Assembly (NCBI RefSeq): GCF_014639275.1
Contig: NZ_BMFW01000008.1
Span: 62,660-126,659, forward strand
Source of the DNA: Arthrobacter liuii
GTDB lineage: Bacteria > Actinomycetota > Actinomycetes > Actinomycetales > Micrococcaceae
DNA: 64,000 nucleotides
Direction: 5' to 3'
Shown: positions 1-8,641 of the stretch, in pieces
Numbering within the stretch: the first letter of the stretch is position 1
Layout of the letters: every line of letters starts with the position of its first letter
The notes under the pieces: generated by a model
Seen by the model: only the letters and a program-made list of their open reading frames with translations
The model's database searches: none
Told to the model about the DNA's origin: nothing
Made by a program: the position numbers and the translations under genes

Positions 1-158
1 GTCCTGGCCTTCTTTCTACTCCTGCCGTGCCCAGAAACAAGGCCGGCCGTTGCGCCGGGTACAACATTTGATAAGTTTACTGATTATTACCCGGAGCGGT
101 GGACTTGGTCCTCCGCCCGGGATAGCTTCGAAGGGCCGGAGCATGACTGAGTTCTTTC

Positions 159-185
159 CAACCGACACAGGTCAACCGACACAGG
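159..185. repeat. 13-bp tandem direct repeat before the SDR gene
   Basis: CAACCGACACAGG occurs twice, at 159-171 and 173-185, separated by a single T. It lies within 40 bases of the start codon of the SDR gene at 196. It could be a small duplication or a regulator half-site pair; nothing in the sequence decides. The rest of 1-195 holds no gene that I can support. Confidence 0.45.
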
Positions 186-195
186 CAGGCGGACG

Positions 196-1095
196 ATGAG
201 CGACACGGAAAAGCAAACGGACCAGCCAAGGGATCCGCGAGGCGGCTACCACTCCGGTCCGTTCCCGGAGCAGGAACAGAAGCAGCCCGGGCTCACCGCG
301 CCCATGGATCCCAAGCCGGACCACGGGGAGCTCAGCTACGAGGGGCACGGCAAGCTCGAAGGCAAGGCAGCACTAATCACCGGCGGCGACTCCGGGATCG
401 GCAAAGCTGCGGCGATCGCCTTCGCCCGGGAAGGGGCCGACGTCGCCATCTCCTACCTGCCGGAGGAGGAAGACGACGCGCAGGACACCGCAGAGTGGAT
501 CCGGAAAACCGGTCGCCGGGCCCTGCTGTTTCCCGGTGACGGGCGGGAAGAGGAGTTCAGTACCCGCATCGTGGAGGAGGCCGTCTCCGAATTCGGCCGT
601 CTCGATGTCCTGGTGCTGAACGCCGCCTACCAGAAGAACCGCGAGAGCCTGGAAACCCTCCCCACCGAGGAGTTCGACCGGGTCTTCCGCACCAACCTGT
701 ACTCGCTGCTGTGGTCCGCGCGTGCAGCCGTACCGCACCTCAAAGCCGGCGCCTCGATCATCACCACGGCCTCCATCCAGGCCTTCAACCCTTCGCCGGG
801 GCTCATCGACTACGCTATGACCAAGGCGGCGCAGGTAGCATTCACAAAGGCCCTGGCCCAGGAGCTCGGCCCCAAGGGGATCCGTGTCAATGCGGTGGCA
901 CCGGGGCCCATCTGGACCCCATTGATTCCCGCCACCGAGTGGCCGGACAAGCTTCCCTCCTTTGGACAGGACACTCCGCTGGGGCGGGCGGGGCAGCCGG
1001 CGGAGCTCGCCGCGGCCTACGTGCTGCTCGCTTCGGAGGACGGCTCGTACATTTCCGGCGCAGTCCTTCCGGTCACCGGCGGCAAGGGGCTTTAG
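196..1095 (+). CDS. SDR family oxidoreductase (YhdF / general-stress type)
   Basis: The product is a 299-residue NAD(P)-dependent short-chain dehydrogenase. The nucleotide-binding motif TGGDSGIG is at about residues 62-69, the catalytic Tyr-x-x-x-Lys (YAMTK) at about 206-210, and an NAA motif at the active site lies between them. A 55-residue polar N-terminal extension (GPFPEQEQKQPG) is typical of the SDR subgroup that includes B. subtilis YhdF/GspC39-type stress proteins, often labelled glucose-1-dehydrogenase-like. The substrate cannot be told from sequence; the enzyme should be soluble and cytoplasmic. The ATG at 196 follows an AGGCGG-like ribosome site. The acidic gene at 1182 follows on the same strand and may be co-transcribed, which fits a general stress role, but that is inference. 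Confidence 0.9.
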   Translation: MSDTEKQTDQPRDPRGGYHSGPFPEQEQKQPGLTAPMDPKPDHGELSYEGHGKLEGKAALITGGDSGIGKAAAIAFAREGADVAISYLPEEEDDAQDTAEWIRKTGRRALLFPGDGREEEFSTRIVEEAVSEFGRLDVLVLNAAYQKNRESLETLPTEEFDRVFRTNLYSLLWSARAAVPHLKAGASIITTASIQAFNPSPGLIDYAMTKAAQVAFTKALAQELGPKGIRVNAVAPGPIWTPLIPATEWPDKLPSFGQDTPLGRAGQPAELAAAYVLLASEDGSYISGAVLPVTGGKGL

Positions 1096-1181
1096 GCGGG
1101 GCCGCCTGCGCAGGACAACGCAGGACAGTCAAGGCAGAATCACAAGACCAGCAACATCGGCAACGCACAACAGGAGGAAGC

Positions 1182-1547
1182 ATGACGCAGGAAAACCAGC
1201 AGGCTGAACCCGAGACCGCCCCGGGCGGCTACGGCACCCCCACCGCCGAGCAGGAAGCGGCCGGGACCCAGGGCGGCCAGGGCCAGCAGTCCAGCGGCGG
1301 CGCGTCGTCGGGTGGCGCCGACACCAACGAACCGCAGTCGGGAACGGGCCAGGACCCGGTCGCCCACGACATGGACCTCCCCTCCAGCGCCGCCGAAATC
1401 GATGAGTCCAATGACGATTCCCAGGGGTCGGCGCCGGTTTCCTCGGAGTCAGGCCAGGAAGCCACGGGCATCCCGGACGGCAGCGGAAACGACCTTCCGC
1501 AGGAGGAATCGCCCAATGACGACGACGAGAGCTTCGACGCCGGATAA
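1182..1547 (+). CDS. acidic, low-complexity hypothetical protein
   Basis: This small gene encodes 121 residues and begins at an ATG preceded by a clear AGGAGG site (1172-1177). The product is almost entirely Gly, Ser, Gln, Glu, Asp and Pro with no predicted core, membrane segment or cysteine. It ends in a very acidic tail (DDDESFDAG). It therefore looks intrinsically disordered. Similar short acidic proteins are common beside stress genes in Arthrobacter-type genomes, but I recognise no named family. The open frame extends further upstream into the SDR gene, but the strong ribosome site fixes the start here. A GC-rich hairpin 17 bases past the stop probably ends the transcript. Confidence 0.75.
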   Translation: MTQENQQAEPETAPGGYGTPTAEQEAAGTQGGQGQQSSGGASSGGADTNEPQSGTGQDPVAHDMDLPSSAAEIDESNDDSQGSAPVSSESGQEATGIPDGSGNDLPQEESPNDDDESFDAG

Positions 1548-1563
1548 GGCATCCCGACTTACA

Positions 1564-1606
1564 GGCCCCCGTTTCCACTGCCCGGCCGGCAGCCGAAGCG
1601 GGGGCC
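1564..1606. terminator. GC-rich hairpin terminator
   Basis: GGCCCCCG (1564-1571) pairs with CGGGGGCC (1599-1606), with further pairing inside the loop (GCC/GGC). It lies just after the acidic gene that ends at 1547. A short TTC follows rather than a long T tract, as is common in high-GC actinobacteria. Confidence 0.6.
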
Positions 1607-1776
1607 TTCGCCGTTCCTGGGTCCCCATCCCGTGGACCCACGCCTCCGGACCGCGCAGCCGGCATACATGACGCCCGGCTGGGTACGGAACAAGCGAAAC
1701 CAAATCGCCGGAACAGGCAGCAGCAAGGGACTTCGTGCTGCCCCGGCGCCGATATCGACACCAGGGAGGCGGGGCT

Positions 1777-2646
1777 GTGGGCGGCAGATCTTCGGAGCAG
1801 TGGGCGCGGCAGCAGGACCGGCCGGACACGGTGGCGGTGGACGTCCTGGTGCCCACGTGCAACCGGCCCGCCGAACTCGCCGTCACTCTTGCGGGACTTG
1901 CCGCACAGCATGAACCCGCGTTCGCCGTCGTCATCAGCGACCAGTCAGCGGGGCAGCCCGCGTGGGAGCACCCTGCTGCCACGGCGATGGTGCGCGTACT
2001 GGAGGCGCAGGGACGGCCGGTTTCGTTGCTCCGGCACCTGCCGCGGCGGGGACTGGCCGAACACCGGCAGTTCCTGCTGGACCAGTCCACCGCGGACCAG
2101 TGCCTCTTCCTGGACGACGACGTCTGGCTGGAGCCGGGTGCCCTGGAGCGGCTGAGCCAGGCCCTCGAGGAGCTGCAGTGCGGTTTTGTGGGAATGGCGC
2201 CGCAGGGCCTGTCCTTCCTGGATGACCCCAGGCCGGAACAGACTGCCACTTTCGAGGCCTGGGACGGGCCGGTAACTCCCGAGCGCATCCGTCAGGGAGC
2301 CCCGGGTTTCGAGCGCTGGCCGCTGCACAGCGCCGCCAACCTCAGCCACATCAGTGCCGAACTGTCGCTGCGGCCGGGACAGTGGGTGCCCTATCGCGTG
2401 GCGTGGCTGGGCGGCTGCGTGCTGTACCGCAGGGAGGCACTTAACGACGCCGGCGGGTTCCGTTTCTGGAGCAGCCTTCCGGCCGACCACGCAGGCGAGG
2501 ACGTCGTGGCGCAGTGGCAGGTCATGGAGCGGTGCGGCGGGGCGGGCATCCTGCCCTCCGGGGCGGTCCACCTGGAATCACCCACGACGGTCACGGACCG
2601 GCAGGTGGAGGCTCGCGACGTGGTCCTGAGTGAGGGCCCTGCCTGA
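1777..2646 (+). CDS. family 2 glycosyltransferase
   Basis: The product is a 289-residue GT-A glycosyltransferase. The N-terminus reads VDVLVPTCNRP, the usual nucleotide-sugar binding opening, and a DDD cluster at about residues 113-115 (FLDDDVW) supplies the DxD metal site. A second half with GEDVVAQW corresponds to the GT2 ED motif. No membrane segments are visible. An ATG lies 42 bases upstream in frame, but the GTG at 1777 has an AGGGAGG site seven bases before it and the protein aligns with GT2 enzymes from there, so I prefer GTG. Donor and acceptor are unknown. It stands alone: convergent with the beta-propeller gene at 2666 and 170 bases after the previous terminator. Confidence 0.85.
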   Translation: MGGRSSEQWARQQDRPDTVAVDVLVPTCNRPAELAVTLAGLAAQHEPAFAVVISDQSAGQPAWEHPAATAMVRVLEAQGRPVSLLRHLPRRGLAEHRQFLLDQSTADQCLFLDDDVWLEPGALERLSQALEELQCGFVGMAPQGLSFLDDPRPEQTATFEAWDGPVTPERIRQGAPGFERWPLHSAANLSHISAELSLRPGQWVPYRVAWLGGCVLYRREALNDAGGFRFWSSLPADHAGEDVVAQWQVMERCGGAGILPSGAVHLESPTTVTDRQVEARDVVLSEGPA

Positions 2647-2665
2647 CCAGGGCCTCGTGGCGCCC

Positions 2666-3553
2666 TTAGTGGCCGCGTGCCGTGGGCGCGTCGAGCGGGT
2701 ACGCCACGTAGGCGAAGCGCTGGGAATCCGGCGACCAGCTGTTGACGTTGAGCGTGCCCTGGCCGCCGAACACGGGCCACGTGTGGAGCGGCGAGGTCCA
2801 GTCGCGGGTTGAAACAAGCACGACGTCGACCGGCAGGTCTGCCGGATGGCCCCGTGTTCCCGAGGGAAAGCGGACGTAGCTGGCCAGGCGGCCGTCCGGG
2901 GACAGATGCGGGAACCAGTCAACGGTAGTGCTGCTGACGAGCCGCTCGAACTGGCTGCCGTCCGGGCGAACCCGGGCAAGTTGGGCGTGGCCCGGATCCG
3001 TGGTGAATGATTCCGTGTTGAGGTACAGCCATATTCCGTCCGGGGAATATTCCGGCCCGTCACAGTGCCCTTCGCCTACAGCCACGACTTCGGGCTGGCC
3101 GCCGGCTGCCGGGACGGTCTTGAGCCGGCCGGGTTGGCTGAAGTCGCCGCCTGCAATGTCCACGTAGGCGAGCCGGCGCCCGTCGGGACTGACGCCGTGG
3201 AGGAAATGGAACGACCCGTCGTCGCCCGTGATCCTGGTGGCCTGCCCGCCCGCAAGGGGCGCCCGGTAGATATGGCCGTCATCACCCGACAGGAAAATGG
3301 CCGTGCCGTCCGGATCCAGGACATGGTCGTTGTTCAGGTCCGGGGCGCCGGCGAGCGGAACCTCGCTGAGGGAACCGCCCGCCAGGTCGAACCTCCACAG
3401 CCTGCCATCCCCGTTGAGGATCAGCGCACGGCCGTCGAGCGTCCAGTTAGCCGCTTCCAGGAGCCTACTGCTGGTGGAGTAAACCAGCTCCCGTTCGCCG
3501 GTCAACGAGGCGATCCAGACCTCGCATTGCTGGCCCGCTTGAAGGGTGCGCAT
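2666..3553 (-). CDS. TolB-like / PD40 beta-propeller protein
   Basis: The product has 295 residues built from repeated blades with the PD40/WD40-like signature (LDPDGTAIFLSGDDG, SPDGRRLAYVD, SPDGIWLYLN, SPDGRLASYV, SPDSQRFAYV). This is the TolB C-terminal propeller fold. There is no signal peptide, so it is probably cytoplasmic, unlike periplasmic TolB. The start lies nine bases after the stop of the sugar isomerase gene at 3563, so it looks like the last gene of the sugar operon. Related propellers include oligogalacturonide lyase-type enzymes and glycan-binding proteins. A catalytic or scaffold role in sugar breakdown is possible but not shown by the sequence. Confidence 0.8.
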   Translation of the reverse strand: MRTLQAGQQCEVWIASLTGERELVYSTSSRLLEAANWTLDGRALILNGDGRLWRFDLAGGSLSEVPLAGAPDLNNDHVLDPDGTAIFLSGDDGHIYRAPLAGGQATRITGDDGSFHFLHGVSPDGRRLAYVDIAGGDFSQPGRLKTVPAAGGQPEVVAVGEGHCDGPEYSPDGIWLYLNTESFTTDPGHAQLARVRPDGSQFERLVSSTTVDWFPHLSPDGRLASYVRFPSGTRGHPADLPVDVVLVSTRDWTSPLHTWPVFGGQGTLNVNSWSPDSQRFAYVAYPLDAPTARGH

Positions 3554-3562
3554 GCGTGACGG

Positions 3563-4564
3563 TCAGTCCTTGCTGCTGAACGCGGCGTCGAAGCTGGTCT
3601 GGGAGGCGGGGAAGTCGTACTTCTTCAATGCCTCCAGGGCTTCGGGGGCGCCGTGGAGGCGGTCCATGCCGGCGTCTTCCCATTCGATGCTTATGGGGCC
3701 GTCGTAGCCGATGGCGGACAGCGCCCGGAAGGACGCTTCCCAGGGGACGTCGCCGCGGCCTGCGGAGACGAAGTCCCAGCCGCGGCGGGGGTCACCCCAG
3801 GGCAGGTGGGAGCCCATGACGGTGTTCCGGCCGGTCTGGCGGACCTTGGTGTCCTTGCAGTCCACGTGGTAGATCCGGTCCTTGAAGTCCCAGATGAAGG
3901 AGACGGGGTCGATGCCCTGCCACATCATGTGGGACGGGTCCCAGTTCAGGCCGAACGCCTCGCGGTGGCCGATCGCTTCGAGGGTGCGGACGGTGGTCCA
4001 GTAGTCGTAGGCGATTTCGGAGGGGTGGACTTCGTGGGCGAAGCGGACGCCGTTTTCGTCGAAGACGTCCAGGATGGGGTTCCAGCGGTCGGCGAAGTCC
4101 TGGTAGCCGGCGTCGATGACTTTTTCGGGGACGGGCGGGAACATTGCCACGTACTGCCAGATGGAGGAGCCGGTGAAGCCGACGACGGTGTCCACGCCGA
4201 GGGCCTTGGCGAGCCGGGCGGTGTGTTTCATTTCCTCCGCGGCGCGTTGGCGGACGCCTTCGGGGTCGCCGTCGCCCCAGACCTTGGAGCGGACGATGGC
4301 CTGGTGGCGGAAGTCGATGGGGTCATCGCAGACGGCCTGGCCGGTGAGGTGGTTGGAGATGGCCCAGACTTTGAGGTTGTACTTGTCCAGGATTGCGAGT
4401 TTGGATTCGACGTAGCCGGGTTCGTCCCAGCGCCAGGCGTCCAGATGGTCTCCGGAGACGGCGATTTCCAGGCCGTCGTAGCCCCAGCCGGACGCGAGCT
4501 TGGCGACTTCTTCGAAGGGCAGGTCGGCCCACTGGCCGGTGAACAGGGTGAAGGGGCGGGGCAT
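3563..4564 (-). CDS. sugar phosphate isomerase/epimerase (xylose isomerase-like TIM barrel)
   Basis: The product is a 333-residue AP-endonuclease-2/xylose-isomerase-like TIM barrel. Metal ligands expected for the family are visible: the GLEIAVSGDHLD region, HEVHPSEIAYD, WDPSHMMWQG, HVDCKDTK and the C-terminal SIEWEDAGMD. The ATG at 4564 starts the family's usual N-terminus (MPRPFTLFTGQW); the open frame continues upstream but without similarity. It lies 40 bases after the Gfo/Idh gene 4605-5771. In the levoglucosan pathway, enzymes of this superfamily carry out beta-elimination and hydration of 3-keto-sugars (LgdB1/LgdB2). Pairing with Gfo/Idh dehydrogenases here makes that a better guess than simple isomerisation, but it is inference. 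Confidence 0.9.
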   Translation of the reverse strand: MPRPFTLFTGQWADLPFEEVAKLASGWGYDGLEIAVSGDHLDAWRWDEPGYVESKLAILDKYNLKVWAISNHLTGQAVCDDPIDFRHQAIVRSKVWGDGDPEGVRQRAAEEMKHTARLAKALGVDTVVGFTGSSIWQYVAMFPPVPEKVIDAGYQDFADRWNPILDVFDENGVRFAHEVHPSEIAYDYWTTVRTLEAIGHREAFGLNWDPSHMMWQGIDPVSFIWDFKDRIYHVDCKDTKVRQTGRNTVMGSHLPWGDPRRGWDFVSAGRGDVPWEASFRALSAIGYDGPISIEWEDAGMDRLHGAPEALEALKKYDFPASQTSFDAAFSSKD

Positions 4565-4604
4565 GTGGGGGTCCTTAACTGATGGGCGGCGCCGGTGGCG
4601 GATG

Positions 4605-5771
4605 CTAGTGGCGGACGACGGTGAGGGTGCTCTTGTTGGCAGCGGATTCCTCCACGGCGTCCAGGACATACTGGACGTTGAGTCCTTCTTCGAACGACGG
4701 CGAGGGCTGGGTTCCGTCCTTGATGGCCAGCAGGAAGTCGCGGACCTGGTGGGTGAAGGTGTGTTCCCAGCCGATGATGTGGCCCTGCGGCCACCACGCG
4801 TCCAGGTACGGGTGCTCGGGTTCGTTCACCAGGATGCGGCGGAAGCCCTGTTCGCGGACGGGAAGGGTGGCGTCCAGGAAGCCCAACTCGTTGAGGTTTT
4901 CGAGATCGAACAGGAGGCTGCCCTTATCGCCGTAGACCTCGATCTGGAGGGAGTTCTTCCTGCCGGTGGCCACCCGGGAGACCTCCACCGAGGCGATTGC
5001 CCCGGAGGTGAGGGACAGCGTGGCCCAGGCGGCGTCGTCGACCGTTACGTCCTCGATGCTGTCCTGGCCGGGGCGGCGCTCCACGAACGTGTGGAGCCGG
5101 CCGCTGACCTCGGTGACCTGGCCGCCCAGGAGGAAGAGGACCTGGTCGATGGCGTGGGAGGCGATGTCACCCAGGGCCCCGGAGCCTGCGGTTTCCTTCC
5201 GCAGCCGCCAGGTCATGGGTGCCTGGGCGTCGGCGAGCCAGTCCTGCAGGTATGCCGCGCGGACGTGCCGGACCGTGCCCAAGCGTCCTTCGGCGATCAG
5301 TTCCCTTGCCAGAGCCAGGGCCGGGACCCTGCGGTAGTTGAAGCCGATCATGGACTGCACGCCCTTGGCCCGGGCCTTGGCCGCGGCGGCGGTCATGAGT
5401 TCGGCCTCGGCAAGGGTGTTGGCCAGCGGCTTTTCCACCAGCACGTGCTTGCCCGCTTCCAGCGCCGCGACGGCGATCTCGGCGTGCATCCAGCCCGGGG
5501 CGCAAATGTCCACCACGTCGATGTCATCGCGGGTGATCACCGTGCGCCAGTCCGTTGCTGATTCGGCCCAGCCGTACTTGGCAGCGGCCTCGGCCACGGC
5601 ACCGGCGTCCCGGCCAACGAGGACCTTCTGCTCGAAGGCCGGGACGTCGAAGAAGCTGGCCACATTCCGCCACGCGTTGGAGTGGGCCTTGCCCATGAAG
5701 GCGTAGCCAATGGCGGCTACGCCCAACGGGCGGGAGGCCGGGGGTTCTGACGGGTGTGCGGGTGCGGTCAT
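4605..5771 (-). CDS. Gfo/Idh/MocA family oxidoreductase
   Basis: The product is a 388-residue two-domain NAD(P)-dependent sugar dehydrogenase. The N-terminal Rossmann domain opens with AAIGYAFMGKAHS, where the middle glycine of GxGxxG is alanine. It carries the family EKP motif (VLVEKPLANT) and then the substrate domain with FNYRR, YLQDW, AGSGALGDIASH and a late HPY motif. FMGKAHS, FNYRR, YLQDW and SGALGDI are features I recall from levoglucosan dehydrogenase, so it is the best candidate for the C3-oxidising enzyme of the operon. The real substrate is unknown. It sits 44 bases after the next Gfo/Idh gene and 40 bases before the isomerase gene. Confidence 0.92.
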   Translation of the reverse strand: MTAPAHPSEPPASRPLGVAAIGYAFMGKAHSNAWRNVASFFDVPAFEQKVLVGRDAGAVAEAAAKYGWAESATDWRTVITRDDIDVVDICAPGWMHAEIAVAALEAGKHVLVEKPLANTLAEAELMTAAAAKARAKGVQSMIGFNYRRVPALALARELIAEGRLGTVRHVRAAYLQDWLADAQAPMTWRLRKETAGSGALGDIASHAIDQVLFLLGGQVTEVSGRLHTFVERRPGQDSIEDVTVDDAAWATLSLTSGAIASVEVSRVATGRKNSLQIEVYGDKGSLLFDLENLNELGFLDATLPVREQGFRRILVNEPEHPYLDAWWPQGHIIGWEHTFTHQVRDFLLAIKDGTQPSPSFEEGLNVQYVLDAVEESAANKSTLTVVRH

Positions 5772-5815
5772 GATGCGTTCCTGCGTGCTTCCTGCTTGCT
5801 GGATTACGTGCTGGA

Positions 5816-6943
5816 TTAGAGGGTGGCGGTTTCCGGCGCCCAGTCCTCGGGGAGGGCATGGGAGGCCGGGGCCGAGCTTTCGACGTCGACGAACGTGCCC
5901 GAATCGACGGACTCCGAGATGGAGACCATCGTGTCCAGGACGTGGTAGGCCAGTTCACCCGTGGCACGGTGCGGAAGGCCGGCGCGGATGGAGCGGGCCA
6001 TGTCCAGGACGCCCATGCCGCGGCCGTTGGCTGGCCCCGTGGCGGGGACGTCGGTCCAGTCCTCGTCGCCGGCACGCCAGAGCTTGATGTCGCCGGTGAA
6101 GTAGTTGGGGTCGGGCAGCGAGAGGGTGGCTTCGGTGCCGGTGATTTCCACGAATCCCATGCGGGTGCGCGGGGACTCGAACGAGAAGACGCTGTGCGAG
6201 GAGGCCCCGGACTCGAACTGTGCCATCGCCGAGACGTGGGTGGGCACCTCGACGGTGAACTCCTCGCCGGCCTTGGGGCCCGAACCGATCACCCGCACGT
6301 CCTTGGCCTTGGATCCGACGGCGGCCACCTTGCGGATGGAGCCGAAGGCCTGGACCAGCGCGGTGAGGTAGTACGGCCCCATGTCGAACAGCGGTCCGGC
6401 GCCGTGCTGGAACAGGAACGCAGGGTTCGGGTGCCACGACTCCGGGCCGGGGGTCTGGAACATGGTCATGGCCGTCAGCGGGGTGCCGATGTCGCCGCGC
6501 TGGATCAGGCGCAGGGCGGTCTGGATCCCGGCGCCAAGGAAGGTGTCCGGCGCGCAGCCCAGGCGGATGCCGGCTGCGTCGGCGGTCTTGAGCAGGCCCA
6601 GCCCGGACTCCCGGTCCAGGGAGAACGGCTTTTCCGTCCAGACGTGCTTGCCCGCGTTGACGGCCGCGGTGGCCACTTCCACGTGGGCGGCGGGGATGGT
6701 GAGGTTGACGATGATTTCGACGTCGGGGTGGTTCAGCGCCTTGTCCACCCCGCCCCACTCGGGGATGCCGTACTCCTTGGCACGGGCCTCGGCGGCTTCC
6801 TCGAAGAGGTCGGCAATGACGTGGACCTTGAGGTCCGGGAAAGCGGTGAGGTTGTCCAGGTACTGCTTGCTGATTACGCCGGCGCCAATGACGCCGACGC
6901 CGACCGGGCCGCTGCGGGACGGCTTGGCTGCGGGGGTGCTCAT
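5816..6943 (-). CDS. Gfo/Idh/MocA family oxidoreductase
   Basis: The product is a 375-residue Gfo/Idh/MocA dehydrogenase with an intact GxGxxS-like nucleotide site (GVIGAGVISKQYLDNL), the EKP motif (VWTEKPFSLD) and a C-terminal mixed-sheet substrate domain (DMGPYYLTALVQ, VEITGTEATLSLPDP). It belongs to a different subgroup from the neighbour at 4605. Having two subgroups side by side fits one enzyme oxidising and the other reducing at the same sugar carbon. The start codon overlaps the stop of the isomerase gene at 6940 by four bases (ATGA), so translation is probably coupled. Confidence 0.92.
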   Translation of the reverse strand: MSTPAAKPSRSGPVGVGVIGAGVISKQYLDNLTAFPDLKVHVIADLFEEAAEARAKEYGIPEWGGVDKALNHPDVEIIVNLTIPAAHVEVATAAVNAGKHVWTEKPFSLDRESGLGLLKTADAAGIRLGCAPDTFLGAGIQTALRLIQRGDIGTPLTAMTMFQTPGPESWHPNPAFLFQHGAGPLFDMGPYYLTALVQAFGSIRKVAAVGSKAKDVRVIGSGPKAGEEFTVEVPTHVSAMAQFESGASSHSVFSFESPRTRMGFVEITGTEATLSLPDPNYFTGDIKLWRAGDEDWTDVPATGPANGRGMGVLDMARSIRAGLPHRATGELAYHVLDTMVSISESVDSGTFVDVESSAPASHALPEDWAPETATL

Positions 6944-7692
6944 GCGTTGGCTCCTTCGGCGGCAGTGTTGTTCTCCAGGAAGGCCAGGGACTGGGCGATG
7001 CCCTCGAAGATGTCGCCGGCGTAGTCATCGAACTCCACCACGCCCACCTCCAGCGACTTCGCGGCAGCAATAACGTCCATGACCGGGACGCTGCCCTTGC
7101 CCGCCGGCTGCTGGGCCTTGTTGTCCTTGTTCAGGGGGCCGTCCTTGATGTGGATGAATTTCACCCGGTCCCCCAGCCTGGCGAGGAGTTCCACGGGGTC
7201 CTGGCCGCCGACGGCCGCCCAGTAGGTGTCCACTTCCAGGACCAGTTCGGGATCCAGCAGGGACTCGAAGTACTCCAGGGCGGTGCGGCCCTCGATGGTG
7301 GACTCCAGTTCCCACGCGTGGTTGTGGTAGCCGACGCGGATGCCGTACTCCGCACCTTTTTTGGCGGCGGCATTGAGCTTTGCGGCGGTGGCCTGGATGT
7401 CTTCGGCCTTCTGCCAGTGCTCGGCAGGCAGGAACGGGTCAATGACCGTGGCGATGCCCAGTTCCTTGGCTGCGGCGAAGATTTCGTCCTGGTCCTGGCT
7501 CATCAGGGGCGCGTGGCCGGTCGGCGCGGTGATGCCGTTCTCCTTCAGGGCCGCGCCCAGTTCCTTGGCCGTGGCCACGAAGTTGTAGGGCTCAACCTGG
7601 GTGTAGCCGATCTCCGCCACCTTCTTGATGGTGCCCGGAAGATCCTCGGCGATGGCATTGCGGAGGGTGTAAAGCTGCAGTGAGTAGGACAT
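6940..7692 (-). CDS. sugar phosphate isomerase/epimerase (short TIM barrel)
   Basis: The product has 250 residues of the xylose-isomerase-like TIM-barrel superfamily. It starts with SYSLQLYTLRNAI and IGYTQVEPYNF and has GYHNHAWELE, LEVDTYWAAVGG and HIKDGPL, which place the metal-binding Glu, His and Asp. It is shorter than and only distantly related to the second barrel at 3563, so the two are probably successive steps rather than duplicates. It lies 58 bases after the permease gene and overlaps the following dehydrogenase by four bases. Members of this group act as 3-keto-sugar hydratases or eliminases, or as epimerases; which applies here is not decided by sequence. Confidence 0.9.
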   Translation of the reverse strand: MSYSLQLYTLRNAIAEDLPGTIKKVAEIGYTQVEPYNFVATAKELGAALKENGITAPTGHAPLMSQDQDEIFAAAKELGIATVIDPFLPAEHWQKAEDIQATAAKLNAAAKKGAEYGIRVGYHNHAWELESTIEGRTALEYFESLLDPELVLEVDTYWAAVGGQDPVELLARLGDRVKFIHIKDGPLNKDNKAQQPAGKGSVPVMDVIAAAKSLEVGVVEFDDYAGDIFEGIAQSLAFLENNTAAEGANA

Positions 7693-7750
7693 GGGTTTTC
7701 CTTAAGCGGTTCTGTAGTGATCGAAAGCGGACTGGGCCAGCGGCCTGGGC

Positions 7751-8641
7751 TTAGCGTCCGGCGAGGGAGCCGCCGATGCCGCCCACGCTGAAGTACTTGT
7801 TCAATGTGGCGAAGACGATGACGGGCGGGAGCATCATGACCACGGCCAGGGCCATGACGGAGGTCCAGTCCGTTGCGTTCTGCTGGAAGAAGGACTGCAC
7901 GCCCATGGGGAGTGTGAAGATTTCATTCGACCGCAGGAACACGATGGCCACGAGGTAGTCGTTCCAGGCCAGGAGGAAAGCGAAGATCGCGGTGGAGAGG
8001 ACGCCCGGAAGGGAGTTCCGGAGGACCACCTTGGTGAAGGACCCGAACACGGAGCAGCCGTCGATCCAGGAGGCCTCCTCCAGGCTCATGGGGATGGAGT
8101 CGAAGTACGCGGCCATCATCCACGTGGCCACCGTCATGGTGGAGCCGAGGTAGATGATGGTCAGGCCCAGGAGGTTGTCCACCAGGCCCATGCCGGCGAA
8201 AAGGATGAACAGCGGCACCACTGACGTGATGATGGGCAGGGACTGCATCACGAACAGCAGCAGGGAATATCCGGAGACCGCCTTGCTGCGGCCGCGGGAG
8301 AGGACGTAGCCGGCGGGCGCGGCCACGGCCACGGAGACCACCACGGTGGAAAGCGTGGTGACCAGGCTGTTCTTCAGCCATGTAGCGGCAAGGGTCTTGG
8401 AAAAGACGTTGCTGAGGTTTTCCAGGGTCAGGCCGGTGGCGGTGCTGTTCGGCCCTGGTGTGAAGGCCAGCAGGACGGTGACCATGATGGGTACCAGGAC
8501 GATTGCGGTGATGATGAGGATCACCACGAAGCGCCACCAGCGGCCCCGCATGCCGGCTTCGGAGAGGGCCTTGCGCCGGTTGCCGGCAGCGACGCCCAGT
8601 GACGGGCCGGATTCGGGATGGGCGTGAAGGACTGCGCTCAT
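7751..8641 (-). CDS. carbohydrate ABC transporter permease (MalG-like)
   Basis: The product is 296 residues long with about six transmembrane segments, the first at about residues 35-57 (FVVILIITAIVLVPIMVTVLL). The cytoplasmic EAA loop is clear (EEASWIDGCSVFGSFTKVVL). This is the MalG/UgpE-type half of a sugar importer, binding substrate-loaded lipoprotein outside and an ATPase inside. The ATG at 8641 shares one base with the stop of the other permease (TAATG), so the two are translationally coupled. A longer frame continues upstream across the neighbouring gene but has no family similarity there. Confidence 0.93.
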   Translation of the reverse strand: MSAVLHAHPESGPSLGVAAGNRRKALSEAGMRGRWWRFVVILIITAIVLVPIMVTVLLAFTPGPNSTATGLTLENLSNVFSKTLAATWLKNSLVTTLSTVVVSVAVAAPAGYVLSRGRSKAVSGYSLLLFVMQSLPIITSVVPLFILFAGMGLVDNLLGLTIIYLGSTMTVATWMMAAYFDSIPMSLEEASWIDGCSVFGSFTKVVLRNSLPGVLSTAIFAFLLAWNDYLVAIVFLRSNEIFTLPMGVQSFFQQNATDWTSVMALAVVMMLPPVIVFATLNKYFSVGGIGGSLAGR

